From Chionis minor (Eukaryota > Chordata > Aves > Charadriiformes > Chionididae), in assembly GCA_013398295.1 (NCBI GenBank), contig VZSF01003934.1, positions 910,267 to 974,266 on the forward strand: a DNA stretch of 64,000 nt, read 5' to 3'. Position numbers and translations under genes: made by a program. Below are positions 27,830 to 41,000 of this stretch, piece by piece; position 1 is the stretch's first letter; each line of letters starts with the position of its first letter. The notes beneath the pieces were generated by a model, which worked only from the letters and a program-made list of their open reading frames with translations, had not been told where the DNA came from and ran no database searches.

Positions 27830-28399
27830 CTAGTAAAGAAATAAAGCCAGAGTAATTTCACTGACACTTTTGGTCATTCTACAGAAAACATGTTGTGTAA
27901 AAACATAAAAATACCACTGTTTTTGAATGATAATATTTCAACACTATGAAAAAGACATTCCCATATTTAGCTTAGATTTTTCAAGCAAAATCACAAGCAC
28001 AATTAAACATGCTTAGAAGACTGACAGGCCAGATATTAGGGCAGGCAGTAAAATGAAAGGAAATCTCTGTCCATTCAGAGATACATAAAATATTATGGAG
28101 CTCTAATTAGCACTTGTCTATATGATTTATAGCATAAAAATCTAGAATATTCTACAAAATAACACCATGAGAGGCTTGACATCACTCAACTTACTCAGAG
28201 CTTTTAAAGATACCATTCAAAGCAAATAAAACTCTTTCATAACACCAGTAGGTTAATCTGAAGTTAATTTAAGTGGGCTTTGTCAGCAGCAATAGCATCC
28301 TTCATACTTATGACCTCTATCACCAAGGAATTTCAGCACTTCTTAATTGCTGGCACATTTATCCTCAAAACACACAGCAAAATAGGAAAATTTTCTTAG

Positions 28400-28500
28400 C
28401 CCCATTACATTAATGGAAAACAACAGCACAGACAGCTTAGGTGACATAGCCAAGGTCACACACCAAGTCCGTAGTGAAGGAGGATCTTGAACCCAGGCCA
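28400..28500 (-). mobile_element. MIR-type CORE-SINE relic
   Basis: Read on the plus strand, the block follows the reverse complement of the MIR consensus: CCCATT at 28401, then AGCCAAGGTCACACA at 28448-28462, then TTGAACCCAGG at 28488-28498, in the right order and spacing. The SINE is therefore on the minus strand. Agreement is from memory of the consensus. These elements are ancient and rare in birds. Confidence 0.7.
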
Positions 28501-28520
28501 CGGGGGACTTAATTACCCAT

Positions 28521-28593
28521 ACTTCTTCAAGGTATCCCAGCCTCAGCCACCACAAAACATAAATCCACTCTACGCCACCACTTCTTCAAGGTA
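28521..28593. repeat. 14-bp direct repeat flanking about 45 bp
   Basis: ACTTCTTCAAGGTA occurs at 28521-28534 and again at 28580-28593, with AGCCACCAC and CGCCACCAC also similar in between. It lies just beside the MIR relic and may be a local duplication. Confidence 0.5.
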
Positions 28594-29249
28594 CCTGGGT
28601 GAAGCATGTCTCTCTCCAACAGCAACGAAATTATTGCCAGGATATAGTTAACAAACTTATTTTCACCTGACATACAAAAAGGTTGGATTTGAGGTTTGGA
28701 GGTTTTTTCCCCCCAGCAGTACGAAGTTAACTATTCCCCAGCACATAAGAACAGAAAATCATAATTAATCCCCTGCTTCACTGTCACTTATTCATTACAG
28801 CAGAAAGAGAATGGGAAATCAGCCTTTCAGCATATAAAGTGAACCCAGCAAACTTCTCGGTCAGAAGCCAGCGCTTCCAGCATGCCCGGGACACCGCCAG
28901 TGGAGGACGTCCAGAAGGCACCAAGTAAGGGCTTGGAAAACCATTTCTGTAGCTGCTTGGAAATGTGGAAAGTACAGAGGATCTAAGGCTTTGTGAAATG
29001 TAGCAGTACTTAAAATCTATTAACTCCAGTAAGTTTAAAATCCCTTTTAAATATATTAATCACCTAGAGAAACTAAACGCCGGTGATGATTTTGCTGCGG
29101 AATCAAGACTTGACCAAATTTCATTCACTACAAAGCAAGCATAAAAGAAACCAAAAAAGCAAATTACTGAAGGAATCGGTTTGCTGGCCAGTTTGGTACA
29201 CATCTACCATAACCGCGTTCAAGAATACTCTGGGGAAGCAGGATTCAGT

Positions 29250-29475
29250 AACACAGCTGTAGCGACAGTACGAAGAGAACCCCGGGACGAGAAAAGCGGC
29301 GTCAGAAGACGCCAGACCTGCACCGGCGACACCAGCCCGCACGCACGGGGGCTGCCAAGGGCGGCTCAGCTGCAGCTCCGTGGCAAATCTACATCTTTAC
29401 CTCCCGGCGAGACCGCGCTGTTACCATGGCTGCCAAGTAATACAAATCTTTGGCTGCCAAAAAAAATGAGTCAGT
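29250..29475. promoter_or_regulatory. CpG-bearing patch with AP-1 consensus in UBE2V1 intron 1
   Basis: A short GC-rich segment in AT-rich intron, with a dozen or so CpG dinucleotides and a perfect AP-1 site TGAGTCA at 29467-29473. It could be an intronic enhancer or minor promoter. A minus-strand ATG in good context lies here, but its reading frame cannot join exon 2. Confidence 0.25.
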
Positions 29476-32400
29476 TGGGGCTGGTGAAGATTAACTGAAC
29501 CCCAAACCCTCAGTGGTTAACAGGACCTCCCGGGGACTGCTGTCACTTCCCCTGCATGGAAGACTCCAGTGTTTCCCCTCCTGGTAAGTCTTAAAAGTAA
29601 GCAGTATGTGTCTTGTGTACCTTGGGTGTATGAAGGCTCAAGTATGCAGTTCATAACCGAATCATGACAGATTAGCCACATAATTTTTAATTATATTCCA
29701 AACGCTCTCCACGCTGTCATTAAGGGAGGCAGAGAAGAGAGCAGTCTAGCTCCAACACACGGGGTAAGAGAGCTGGGGGACAAGAGAAACGGATGGAGTA
29801 CAAGTTGAAGGACAAGGTGCCATATTTACTTACACGCACTACCTATTTCACAATTTTTGCTGCAGCGGATGCATGGGAGAGCTGGTGATGGGGGATGACT
29901 CATGGCTGTGCGATGCCTGAAGCTGCTGTCTGGGCTTCAACCCTGCCCGCTGGCACCCCGGGAAAGAAGGACAAACAAAAGACAAACAAAAGGTCCTTCT
30001 GGAGTGTGGACTCCACCCTTTGGTCTGACACAGCAGCTCTTCGACAAGGCAGGTGACTCGCAAAGGAAACGTCTGTGGCTATTATTAGAAACCCAACCTG
30101 AGCCTCTCCCCACTCACGGAAGCGGCGGAAGATCTGCCTCGAATGCGTCCTGTTGCCAAAAAATACCCTCTCTTCTGGACCATGACATCACTACGCTTAA
30201 CAAGCACCATCTCAGTCTGTGTACTTCAGTACTCAATAGTACCACGTCATATTTATCAGTGGTGTGAAGGCAAGTTACTGGTATTTACCCAGACCAAAAC
30301 AAGTAGCTTCAGAGGAATCAGCTTTATGCTAAGCAGACACAGGCCACACACTAAAGAAGGAAACCAAAAATATTGCCTGCCTACCCTTCCTCTGAGCATC
30401 ACGCACCCTGTGCAAGCGAGACAGGAATCTTGCGTGAAGAAAATTATGTGATCACGTAATTAAAAATTACATCATCACATATATATTCAACCAAGGCTGA
30501 AAGACAGCCTTAATTCTGACATTTGCTAACCAGAGCTAGGCTTGGCTTTGCAATCTTACAGGAAGAGAACATTTCCGAGCTCACCCAAGACACTGCTGCT
30601 CTGATTCAGCATGAATCAGAGCCATAAAAGAGTCACACCGAATTTTAGAGTTCTCTGACAAGTCTGAGATCTACAGAGCGCTAGCTACTCACATCGTGCA
30701 CTGGCTCCCATCACATGGGAAAAGTTAACATAAAAGATTAATTCCACGGCATCTGTTCACTTATGAGCACTACGGGAGCACCAGCGGCAAAGGGAGGTAG
30801 GAAAAGTGAAGTACATATATTTGAGTTTTTATGCACTTCACAGAAAACAGAACAATTGTGGGATACGATTGGTCACTTCACAACAAACTGCCCTGTTCAA
30901 CAGCGCTGTTGCCTTCTGAAAATGTTTCATGGCTCTGCTAAAGCTCAGAGGTGTAACGTGGGAGACCAGCACCTCAGCCACAACACACCACGCCAAGTTC
31001 AGAGTCACATCAAAGATGGTAATTCAGCTCCCTCCCTGACACATTCTCAGGAGATCCAACAGGAAGACAAACACACATATACATATGAAAGACTACGGCC
31101 ATATGATCATAAATGCTTTAAATAATTTCTAAGTACCCTGCCCTTAAGCAAGGCAGAATAAAAGACCAGATTCACCCTCCTGGTCAGCCTGGAAAGATGC
31201 ACGAAGCCTTTAAGCCAAAGCCTCTTTGTTTGCAATGGCCTGGAGCACTCATGGTCAGCGACCACATGCTGCTGGGACCCAAACTCAGAAACCACACAAG
31301 CTTTATCACTTGTGGTCGTACGCAAACGCATCACCATCATCATGTTTGCTGTCCACCAAGATTCCTAGAAAGGGATCTGATCCATTCTAGGCACACACAG
31401 TATTTGCCAAGTAACTTCCATGGCTAAACCATGGCAGAATCCGAGTTAGATGTCCTGTGCCAGATGACACAGCCGTGACTCAACTGCCTGTCATCCTCAC
31501 ACCCCCCAATAAATACCTTGCATAATCTTTTTAGTGTAGACTTTCAAGGCAGTAACCAAACAAACCTGTTTTTCTAAGAGTCCTTCATTTAACACAAGAA
31601 AACCTAAATAAAGTATGAGGCAATTAAAAAGTAATCGGCTTGCTGAAAGTACTTTCAGTTACGCATTTTTATTTAGCCTTCGCTATGGTTCAGGAAGACT
31701 CTCAAATAGCAGCTTCATTTGATACAAAAATACAACAGTATTTACATAATTGCCTCTCTTGCAGCTTGCCTGACCGCACAGAAATACTCCCAGAAATGGA
31801 ACTGAAAAACCATTGCAGAGCAGGAGACATCTACTATTAATCACAACAGCAAACCTACAGAAGGTAAACTATAACTGTACCAACAAGGTAAGATCTCCAA
31901 TGACACAGGTTTGCACAGTCTTGAAAGTTCACCTTTTAGTAAAGGTGCATTTGTGAAGCCTCAACCCTGGACACTAGTTCACCAGTTACAAAAAATTCAT
32001 GAAATATTTTATGGCAAACTAGAGAACAAAACTAAACTACAGACTGAGTCTTCCAGAAAGTCAGGATGTGTATTTTACAGAGTTTAAAGTTGCAGCTAAG
32101 AAGCTGCTAGGTTTTGGGTGACATCCCCTTCAGCCTTCAAACAGAATCAGGACCTTCGGTTTTCCTTGTCAAAAATTTCACCTAAACCCAGCGCTGCCAG
32201 GCAGCAGGTACCGATGAGCCGCCGCCACCACACACCTCACAACTGGCTGTTTTCTAAGCAATGGGTTGCAAGACTGACAGACAGGAGGCTGAAAGGAGGA
32301 CAAACGGAGTTTGGTCGTGTCTAGTCACTGACGAAAGTTCAGCACGAGGAAAGAGTTATTCCTAGAAGACAGTTAAATGCCAACTTGGGCTTTTAAAGAC

Positions 32401-35400
32401 CTTAAATCACTCTCAGATTTACTTTATATCACAGCAGCACTAAAGATACACAGATACACAACGGAACGTGTCTTATAATAGTTTTTTAAGAGTCAAGTAC
32501 CAGCCTGAGATTTTTCTCAAGTGAAATTCACATTCATGCAAAGTACACAGTATGCTTTTAACTTGTTAAAAACTTTCTGACAGACTATACTTTTTAATCT
32601 TTTAAGTTTCCCCAGTTATACAGTGGAAGCAATTCCAAATTCAGAAACCTTACCAAGATTGAAACAGCACAGTGAAACAAGGTAGACAATATGGCTTTGA
32701 GAGTAGGTCCTCTTCTTGAATCTTTTTCATCAGTGTCAGTAGAACAAGAGAGACACCTCTCAAAAACTTTAGGAATAGATTTTTCTTTCCTTTCTAAAGT
32801 GAAATCAAATTACAAGCATTTCTCTTCAGGATTAAAGCATAAATATATGGCACAGGACACTTCACAGAAAATGTGCTTCACTCATTAGGGGCTCTAAAAA
32901 GAGGAAACATCTTTTTGCTGAATGTTTCTTGACATCTTCACCGGTAACAGACAACTTATCAAACTGGTCTTTCAAGCCAATTTAAACTCTGCTTTCTGTA
33001 CCAGTTCCAGATTTACAGAAACTCAAATGAACTGAAATCTAATAGCTTTAAACACCTCTGTTGCTTAAATGTGTTAAAGCCCCTTCTTGTTTTTGTGTAA
33101 CTGATGCTTAGCCTTAATTACATCTTTTCCAATATATTTCTCATCTCTTTGCAGTGATTGCAACTATTGAAAATTTGATAGCTTACCCCTGCAGCACTGC
33201 AATTGTAAAAAAAAATTAATCATTCTTTGCCACAATGGTGTATAAAGTCTTTGAAGTGATGGAATATTTAAAACTAAGTAAAAGGTTTTCAGCAACTGTC
33301 ACAAAAACTTTCGGGAGACAGGAACTTTAGATTTCTTGCATCATCTTTATAGTGATGATTGCCACTCTGATAATGCAGACAGGTACTGAGATATTTTGCA
33401 GTTCCAAAACAACTTCCTGAGCACTTTAAACAATCTGAAGTGCTTTCTGTGGTGTGCAAGCTAGAGCGCTGGTTCTGTCTTTCAATACTTTAGGCACGTT
33501 ACTTGGAAAAAGATCACTTTAAAACATTTGTCTGAGGCTGACTGGCAGTATCATTGAGGTCTGAAGCCAAATAAAGCTTTCCAGCAGCAGAAGAGTTAAA
33601 ATCAGATGCATTCAGTGGCTTGTATCACAGCTGAAAAGCAAAACATCATCAGCTCAGCTAGAAGTTACTCTAGAAAATAAGTCACCCTGAACTAGTGTCC
33701 TAGACAAAATCTTTACACTAAACCTCACCAGGGAAAAACCCACCATTTCCTCTTTGCATCGTGAAAAGAAACGGTTGTTACTGACTGAGAGCTGAGTGCT
33801 CTCCCCCAGCTGCCTCTTCTACCCACAAAGTATCGCTAGGTTGTCTTAAATTCACACCACCCACCAAAAGGTGAACGCACAAGTACTTCACCGATTTTAA
33901 GATAAGCTCTGAAGAGCAGGACGCCACACCGACAAACTAAGACGAAGTTTCCTGGAGGCTCCAGTTTAACACCAGAGCTGAGAAGCACAGGCGGGAGCGG
34001 CAGAAGGCAGAATGCACGCCACCCCGGACTTTGCTTCTGGCCCAGGCCCAGGTCAGACTTGGGCGGAAAGTGCACAAACTAATCAGTAGGTGGAAACAAG
34101 AGTGATTTCATCTTGACTTGCAATAGTTAAAAAACACCCTTACAACCTGAAAATCCCAGCCTTCATACACCTTACAAAATTTGTCAGTGTTAACATCTTC
34201 TATGATTCTTACCTACTTACATATTTAATACCCTAATGAATCATTGTAAGTTCTCAGCCAGAATGACATTTTTCAAATATATTATGTAATTTATATGAAT
34301 TTACATGAAAAGATTCAACTGAGAATCTTCTTGTAAGAGTTTTGAACTACTTACCTTTATATTCAATCCACTGCATCCTTCCATTAAAATACACAAAGAA
34401 GCTCTGCAATCAACTCTTTAAACACCTGCTATTTCATGTGCTTTTATAGTCCATCTTATTTAAGAGGGCACAATTTATCTTCCCAGTTTCTCTTCAAGTA
34501 CTTTTTCCCTACCCTTAAGTATTTTTCTTACAGACTTAGAATGTGCTTGGTGGCTGGCAATATTTATTTTGAGATAACAATGACTACTGTATGCAGTGCA
34601 CTCCAAAGGAGACATCACGGTCCGTTTGCAGAGGCAGGGTACACCTTCTATACCCTTCAACACGCAGTTTCTTCTGCGTTGTAATGTCTCACTTGCTTTT
34701 CACAAGCATAACTTTGAGTTTACAGTGATGTTACGGGTGCCCATCAATTACAAACACATACTTTTAATATAATGTACTAAAACCAATCTGTGTTATTCTC
34801 TGTTAGCGATATTGAGCTGCGTGTATCAGTACTATCATGCCCATTCACCTAATGAATTGTCCTTCTGGAATTTTTCACATTCCTCTGAATAACTTAAATC
34901 TGGGCAAATCATTTTACTACTCAGTTCTTTCAGACTGTTGGTAAGCGCAGTGTCTACCACAGCCCTGTAACAGACTCCCTAGACATATGAGAGAAAAGTG
35001 AGTTAAATACGGTTGTTAAACTTTTCCCAGGATGAAAGTGAGAAAAACTGTATCCCATAGGCCAACATGGTCAGGTTTTGACCCCTTATAGTAGCGGAAC
35101 CTGCAGGACAGCGACGTGGAGCAAGCTCCTGCAGTCTAACTGCACCACAGACTCCACGCAGCCCAACTCCCCGTGGGGCCACGGAGTGCATGTGATGTCT
35201 CGGCTGCATCACCTCTGGTACCTGAGCCAGCTCAGCATCCTGTGGGACATTTCTCTCAAGGATGGTCATGCATACACGCACAGTTTGGGCGTTTGTAGTC
35301 TCCTATGAAGAGCCATATTAGAACAATTAAAGTCAACTCTTTCGTTTTATTCATATATTGTGTCCGTGGGAAACACATATTAGCAGCAATGTAGAATTCT

Positions 35401-35779
35401 CCTCTATGTAAGTGGTACTGGTGGACCTTGCGCTGTAACATTTCTTCCAGGTGAGGGGTTTTTCACCCCCTCGTTATTTATTTCCACCTGTTTACTAGAT
35501 ACAAACATAAGGCTTACCTGTCTAAATCCCAGGACCAGCCTTATGACTTCTGTAAGTTACAGAGACATTTGCTACCCTTTCTTCCTCTGGGTCAGTAGCT
35601 GCTTTTAAACACAGACTCAGTATTTTTCATCCTCAATCTCTGTTCAAGCTCCTTTGCTGAATGACTATAAACTTACGATATCAAACATGTTCAAGTGTTT
35701 TATGAACAAATATGAATACATTAAGATTCCACGAATCAAGAATTAGCAAAACCTGCATTACCTATGAGTAAAGATACTA

Positions 35780-35850
35780 CTAATCTACTTGCCCAAAGCC
35801 TCCCAGCAAATCAATCAGTAGTGGGGAACAAGAAGGTGTCACTTCCAAGC
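35780..35850 (-). mobile_element. Possible second MIR-like SINE relic
   Basis: CTACTTGCCCAAAGCCTCCC at 35785-35804, followed by AGCAAATCA and AGTAGTGGGG, resembles the reverse complement of the MIR central region (ACTTGCCCAAGGTCACACAG and following bases). It is weaker than the copy at 28400. Confidence 0.4.
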
Positions 35851-37385
35851 TCTATTTCTACGTGCCAGGCTTTGCCTTCAGTGCAGTGTCAAGAAGGAAC
35901 CACACAAACTGCACTGCAGTGCCACCACCACTATCAGTAACTGGACATTGTTGTTCTCTTTACCAGAGGGGACAATCTCCATCCTTTATTAATGCCACAA
36001 GAAAAGGCAGGACACTGCTGGCAAGGCAGCCTACTACTTACAGCTACAGCTGTACAAAGCCCTAAGGCTCCCATCAATGTAAGCTGCCGGTCTGTACCCG
36101 AAGGTTCTCCCATGCTGAACTTAGGGTTTACTAAATTATTTACTGGTTTACTTGCCAGAGTTCAGTGTTAATGCAACACGTGTTTATGTGTCACACACTG
36201 ATTTTCTTCTCTCCCCCTAGAAAGAGTCAAGCACACGGGATCTCACGAGTAGCTGAAGTGCAGCGACTGTCAGATGCCCACGTCTCAGACACAAGAAACT
36301 GAGGATCCTACTCATATCTACATGGCTGCACATCACTTCGCACTTCTTCCACCCCTGAAGACAGGAGACAGCTTTCAGAAATCCACGAAACAACAGGAAT
36401 CGATCCAAGAGGCACAATGTGGCTAGCAGATGATGGTTAAGGACAGCTTATCACAAAGACTGCTCGCTGTGAAAGGAACGCCATGCAGTAGGACTAGCTT
36501 TGGACTTCCTCACTGCAGCCCAAGTCCCTTTCCACACATACCCCTCCGTGACCACCCAGACAGTTAATTCAATAAGCTGCACTGTCTTAAAAAGAAAAAT
36601 GTTTGCCTTGTTCTTCCAGCCAAACACAAAATGAAAAGTCAGCAGCTTGAGAAGATTATAAAGAAAGTATGGTAGCCAGAATAACGTGACATAAGAGGGG
36701 GAAGAAGGCTCCACTACATTTTTTGTCTATTTTAATAAAGTGTTCCAACACCGCACAGTCATATACATTTAAAAAACATATCTGTAAAACAATTCTCAGG
36801 ACAGCATCCAGTGCGTTTTAAATGCAGTTTTATAAACTCAGTTATTATGAATTAGCAGCACTGTGATGGCTACTCTTAAAAGCTAAAAGTGGTCATTGAT
36901 AGAGACCCATTCATTAAAAAAAGAATTCCAAAATACTTGTGTTGTATTTTCAAGAGCAGTCTTCTGGTGTTCTCATGTTTATAAACTTCAAAGGAAGCAA
37001 TTTGAAAACAAGTATTACAGTCCCTACATGGACTTATAAAAACAGGAAAAATGAAACTGGCTAAACAGAAGTGAAACTAATTTATTCGATCCGTTGAAGT
37101 TCATTAGAGGATGTCAGCAGAAAAAAAAAAAAACACATTCAAAATCTAGTGGCAGTATTTTTGTTTAATGTGTAATGACAAGCGCAAAGATAGAATTTGT
37201 TTAACTACTCAAAGAAGGCAAGGAGCAATTTTAAAGGAAAAAAACCAAACCAATTTCTCGAAGCATACACGTCCTGACAAGGAAGTTACATCCCTCTGAT
37301 GTAACAGGAAGATAAGATTAGCGAAAAAAAAGGTTTTTAAAGCAGCTAATTTCACCCACGTAGTTCTGGTCACGGCTCAGCGTGT

Positions 37386-38065
37386 ACGAAGCCCAGAGAG
37401 CGGCGGGTCAGCCCTGACCCCCCCGAGCTCGCCAGCCCGGCAGCACGGAACGTCCGCGGAAACGCCTGCACGGCGGCTCCGGGCGTCCCAGGCGGCTGCC
37501 AGCGGCCGGGCCGTCCTCGCCCCAGGCCCGCTCCTCAGCGCCCAGCCCAGCGCTGCGGGCCCGGCCGGCCACGGGCAGGGNNNNNNNNNNNNNNNNNNNN
37601 NNNNNNNNNNNNNNNNNNNNNNNNNNNNNNNNNNNNNNNNNNNNNNNNNNNNNNNNNNNNNNNNNNNNNNNNNNNNNNNNNNNNNNNNNNNNNNNNNNNN
37701 NNNNNNNNNNNNNNNNNNNNNNNNNNNNNNNNNNNNNNNNNNNNNNNNNNNNNNNNNNNNNNNNNNNNNNNNNNNNNNNNNNNNNNNNNNNNNNNNNNNN
37801 NNNNNNNNNNNNNNNNNNNNNNNNNNNNNNNNNNNNNNNNNNNNNNNNNNNNNNNNNNNNNNNNNNNNNNNNNNNNNNNNNNNNNNNNNNNNNNNNNNNN
37901 NNNNNNNNNNNNNNNNNNNNNNNNNNNNNNNNNNNNNNNNNNNNNNNNNNNNNNNNNNNNNNNNNNNNNNNGGGGGCTACCGGCGGGGGGGGGGCGAGAC
38001 CCCTGCCCCGCTCCGGCCGGCGGCCCTGGGGAGAGCAGCAACCCCGGCGAGCTGCCCGGGGGGCT
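37386..38065 (-). promoter_or_regulatory. UBE2V1: CpG island, UBE2V1 promoter region
   Basis: Dense CpG and high GC flank an assembly gap. The island sits upstream of UBE2V1 exon 2 in the position expected for its promoter and first exon. Neither sequenced flank contains an ATG with a donor in the right phase, so exon 1 most likely falls inside the gap. A run of ten G at 37985-37994 borders the gap. Confidence 0.75.
37581..37971. other. Assembly gap (391 N)
   Basis: A run of N inside the CpG island, bordered by GC-rich sequence and a poly-G run. GC-rich promoters are a common cause of dropout in bird assemblies. UBE2V1 exon 1 with the start codon is expected here. Open frames crossing the N run are artefacts. 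Confidence 0.99.
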
Positions 38066-41000
38066 CTGAAACACCAGCAGGCTCTCAAAGCATTTGACAG
38101 CCCATAAACCTCAAATGCAATTAATATGAATAATTGGCAAAGTGTGTTCGTTACGGCCAGAACAGGAGCTGTTCTGAACCCTCCAGGGGCTGAGGGGTCG
38201 GGGACACCGCCCGTCCACAGCAGAGGGCACGAAGCACCCCCACGTCTTGCCTGTTGCGTTTCGGGAGGTTGCTGCTGGCTGTTGTGCAGCGAAAGAAGAA
38301 TATTTGCAGGCTTAAACTAGCTGATGTGAATCCAGAAGAGACACAGGAACATCAGGAAGGGCTACAGTGCTGTGTTTTAATCAACAGCGCATCTTCCCGT
38401 ATCCATCTCCAGTTAATACAGTAATAGCAAAGGAAAAAAAAATGGGGAGCGAAATTAGTTCTAGTTTGTCTTGCAACACATATTCTAAAAACTGTGCCCC
38501 AAGATCACATGTGAAAATTTGCTGAAACAATTACAAAGCAAAATGTTTTGGAGACCCATTGCATTTTAAGATATTTACTCAGTTAAGTCAACTCAGCTTC
38601 CAGCAGCAAACAGAGCCGAAGTACCAGTTCTATCAATTATTCTTTGAAGCTACTTTAAAATAACGACATTGCTCCTACTGGTTGGGTTTTATTTAATTCT
38701 CATTCCACGTTTCCGACAGGGCCGAGCGCGGCAATAGCCCAGGCCAGCTGGGAAGCAGCTAGGTGGCATAAGAGCCCAGTAAACCTGCCCGGTTCTGCGC
38801 TGGGGAGCGCAGCGGGACGGCCATGGGGCCAAGCAGCCAGAGTCCCTTTGGCTCTGGCAGGATGAGCAGTAGCTTTCGGGGACAAGGGGGGTGACTAGCT
38901 ACACCCCCTACCCACCTTCCACTCCGTAGGCTCGCTGCTAGCCAGGCTGCAGGACCACAGACAGACAGACACTGCACCAAAACCTCCTAGTTTGGCCCCA
39001 TCCCATACAGGCACGTCTGCTGATGGTGGCCCTGCTGTCTTGTGCAAAGAGCTGTGGGTTAAACCAGTTCTTAAGGTTTTTCGGGTTTTTTTTTTGAAAT
39101 AGTGCAGAACAAAAACATGCCAGAAAGCCACACTTCTGTCAGTTCGCGTGGCCTGTGGGCTGGCTTAAAAAGTAGCCCCTTTCCTCATGGGGTGCGACTG
39201 CCTCGCGTGGGCGCCCCACGCGAGCCCTGAGCAGCGTTCCTCCTCGTTTGTCCCCCTTGTCTCCCTGAGGCAGCAGACGGATCACTTGATCCAGCAGCTA
39301 AACGAAACAGAATTGGGGAAGTCGGAAGACACAGAAAGCTGAGCGGTTGGAAATGCGTCCATGGGAACTTCAAAGCCAACACGAAACCAAAGCCCATCAG
39401 GCTGTGCTAAAGACCAGCTTAATAAATGGACGAGTGCGATTTTAAGGCACTTTGCAGCAATTTTCTTATCTACCACAGTGCAGTGCTTCCCCTCGCAGAC
39501 GAGTCTGCCAACAGCTCTGCTCGTCGGACCCCTGCAATGCCGCGGATGCACGGACAGAAGCAGATCTGCTCCTGCTGGGTCCTCGCGTGACCATGAGTAG
39601 CCAGCTCATTGCACGGCAACTACAGCCCTGGCAGAAGTTGAAAGGCCTGAAAGACCTTCTCCTGAAGTTCCAGGGAGCAGGAGACTGACCACATCTTCCT
39701 GCGGAGGCGAGAGACTGAAATCAAATAGCTTTTAAAAGCATTTAGTTAAATTCAAATGCAGGCCATCTCTTGCGGAGTTTAAAAGGAATGCCGTATTCTG
39801 GTTTAGCGCTAATCTGTTCCTAATCAACTTAAGACAAATTTATCTTAAGCCAGATTTACATCTGTTAAGAAGGATCCACATAGCTTTTTGCTCCAAAATT
39901 GCCATATTGGTTTTACAGAAGCATCTGCTACTTTAAACAGGTGGAAGGGTTTCCAGAAACCAACTGAAGACCAAAGAACCAGCCAATTCACACAGGTCTT
40001 CATTAACCCTCCTCCAAGGAGCAGGAAGCTTTAAGATACAGCTCAGCTCGCAGCAGGGAGGGAAAGATCAAGGGTTACAAACCCACACCTCGCTCACAGG
40101 CCGTGCCCCTCAACATCGCCTTACGAACAGTGACACGAATACGGGACCCCGGGAGGCGCCAGCCGCGTCGGACGCCTGGAGCCACTCTCAGCGAGAGCCG
40201 CCTCAGGAGTCGAGCACAGCAGCAGCATGTAAAGCAGCATCCAGAGATTAACTGCTGTCCCAGTTTCACATAATTAAGCAAGATTAACAGATAGCCCAGC
40301 AGCCGCCAGTATTAGTAGCTCAGATTTGTTTCCAGTAAGGCTATAGATCAAGTGGCTGAGAGGTTCGGGCAACAGCAGTTGCATATAACAGCACTCTTGA
40401 AGCACAAATTCTAGTAATTTATGTGCTTCTAATCCATTTGTTACATACGCTGCACCACTGCTCTCGCCTGGCATTTAAATTTGCAGTACGGGGTGAGCTG
40501 TCAAAGGACTCCGCGCTTAAGGCTGTTTTACCCAGGAGCCCTGAGCATCTCCCCAGTTCTGTACTGGGCTTTGGACACTGGTTTACTTCACTCAAACTGG
40601 GGTCAAAGGTGAGGGAAAGGGGAAGAAAGGGATGAAGGCAAAAGGGGCAGACAACCAAGGACTACAAATCTGTTGGAATATGGATTATGGGAGTCTTAAG
40701 GTAGAAGGCGGCGTGAATCTAAACTTTTGTCAAGACGGCAGAAATAACTAGTGCAGTTCTTCGTACTCACAGCAATAGACGTTGTTTCCTCAGCATTCCT
40801 ACACCTCTAAAACTGCAGGACACTCACACTGGAAGGGGAGAAGAGGAAGGAGGAGCATTCTTTGCTCCGGGTACATGGTAGTTTGCATCCTTACCAGCAT
40901 TCAGCATCTATTCAATTCAACACCTGTCACACCTGTTATGCCGAAGAAATTTAAGTAAGTTTCAGCTACAAATAGTAAATATTAATGGATCTAACTGCTC

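Noticed and set aside
28880..28925. Plus-strand exon-like piece with ATG and AAGTAAGG donor
   Set aside because: No homology and no partner exon; one ATG and a donor-like word are expected by chance.
29380..29440. Possible alternative UBE2V1 first exon (minus-strand ATG in good context, followed by a GTAAAG donor)
   Set aside because: The donor leaves phase 0, whereas UBE2V1 exon 2 needs phase 1, so the join would be out of frame.
34190..34212. CR1-like TTCTATGATTCT tail
   Set aside because: Only a short match with no CR1 body beside it.
37408..38088. ORFs of 179-226 codons across the gap
   Set aside because: Most of the translation is unknown residues from N bases; the frame across the gap is arbitrary.
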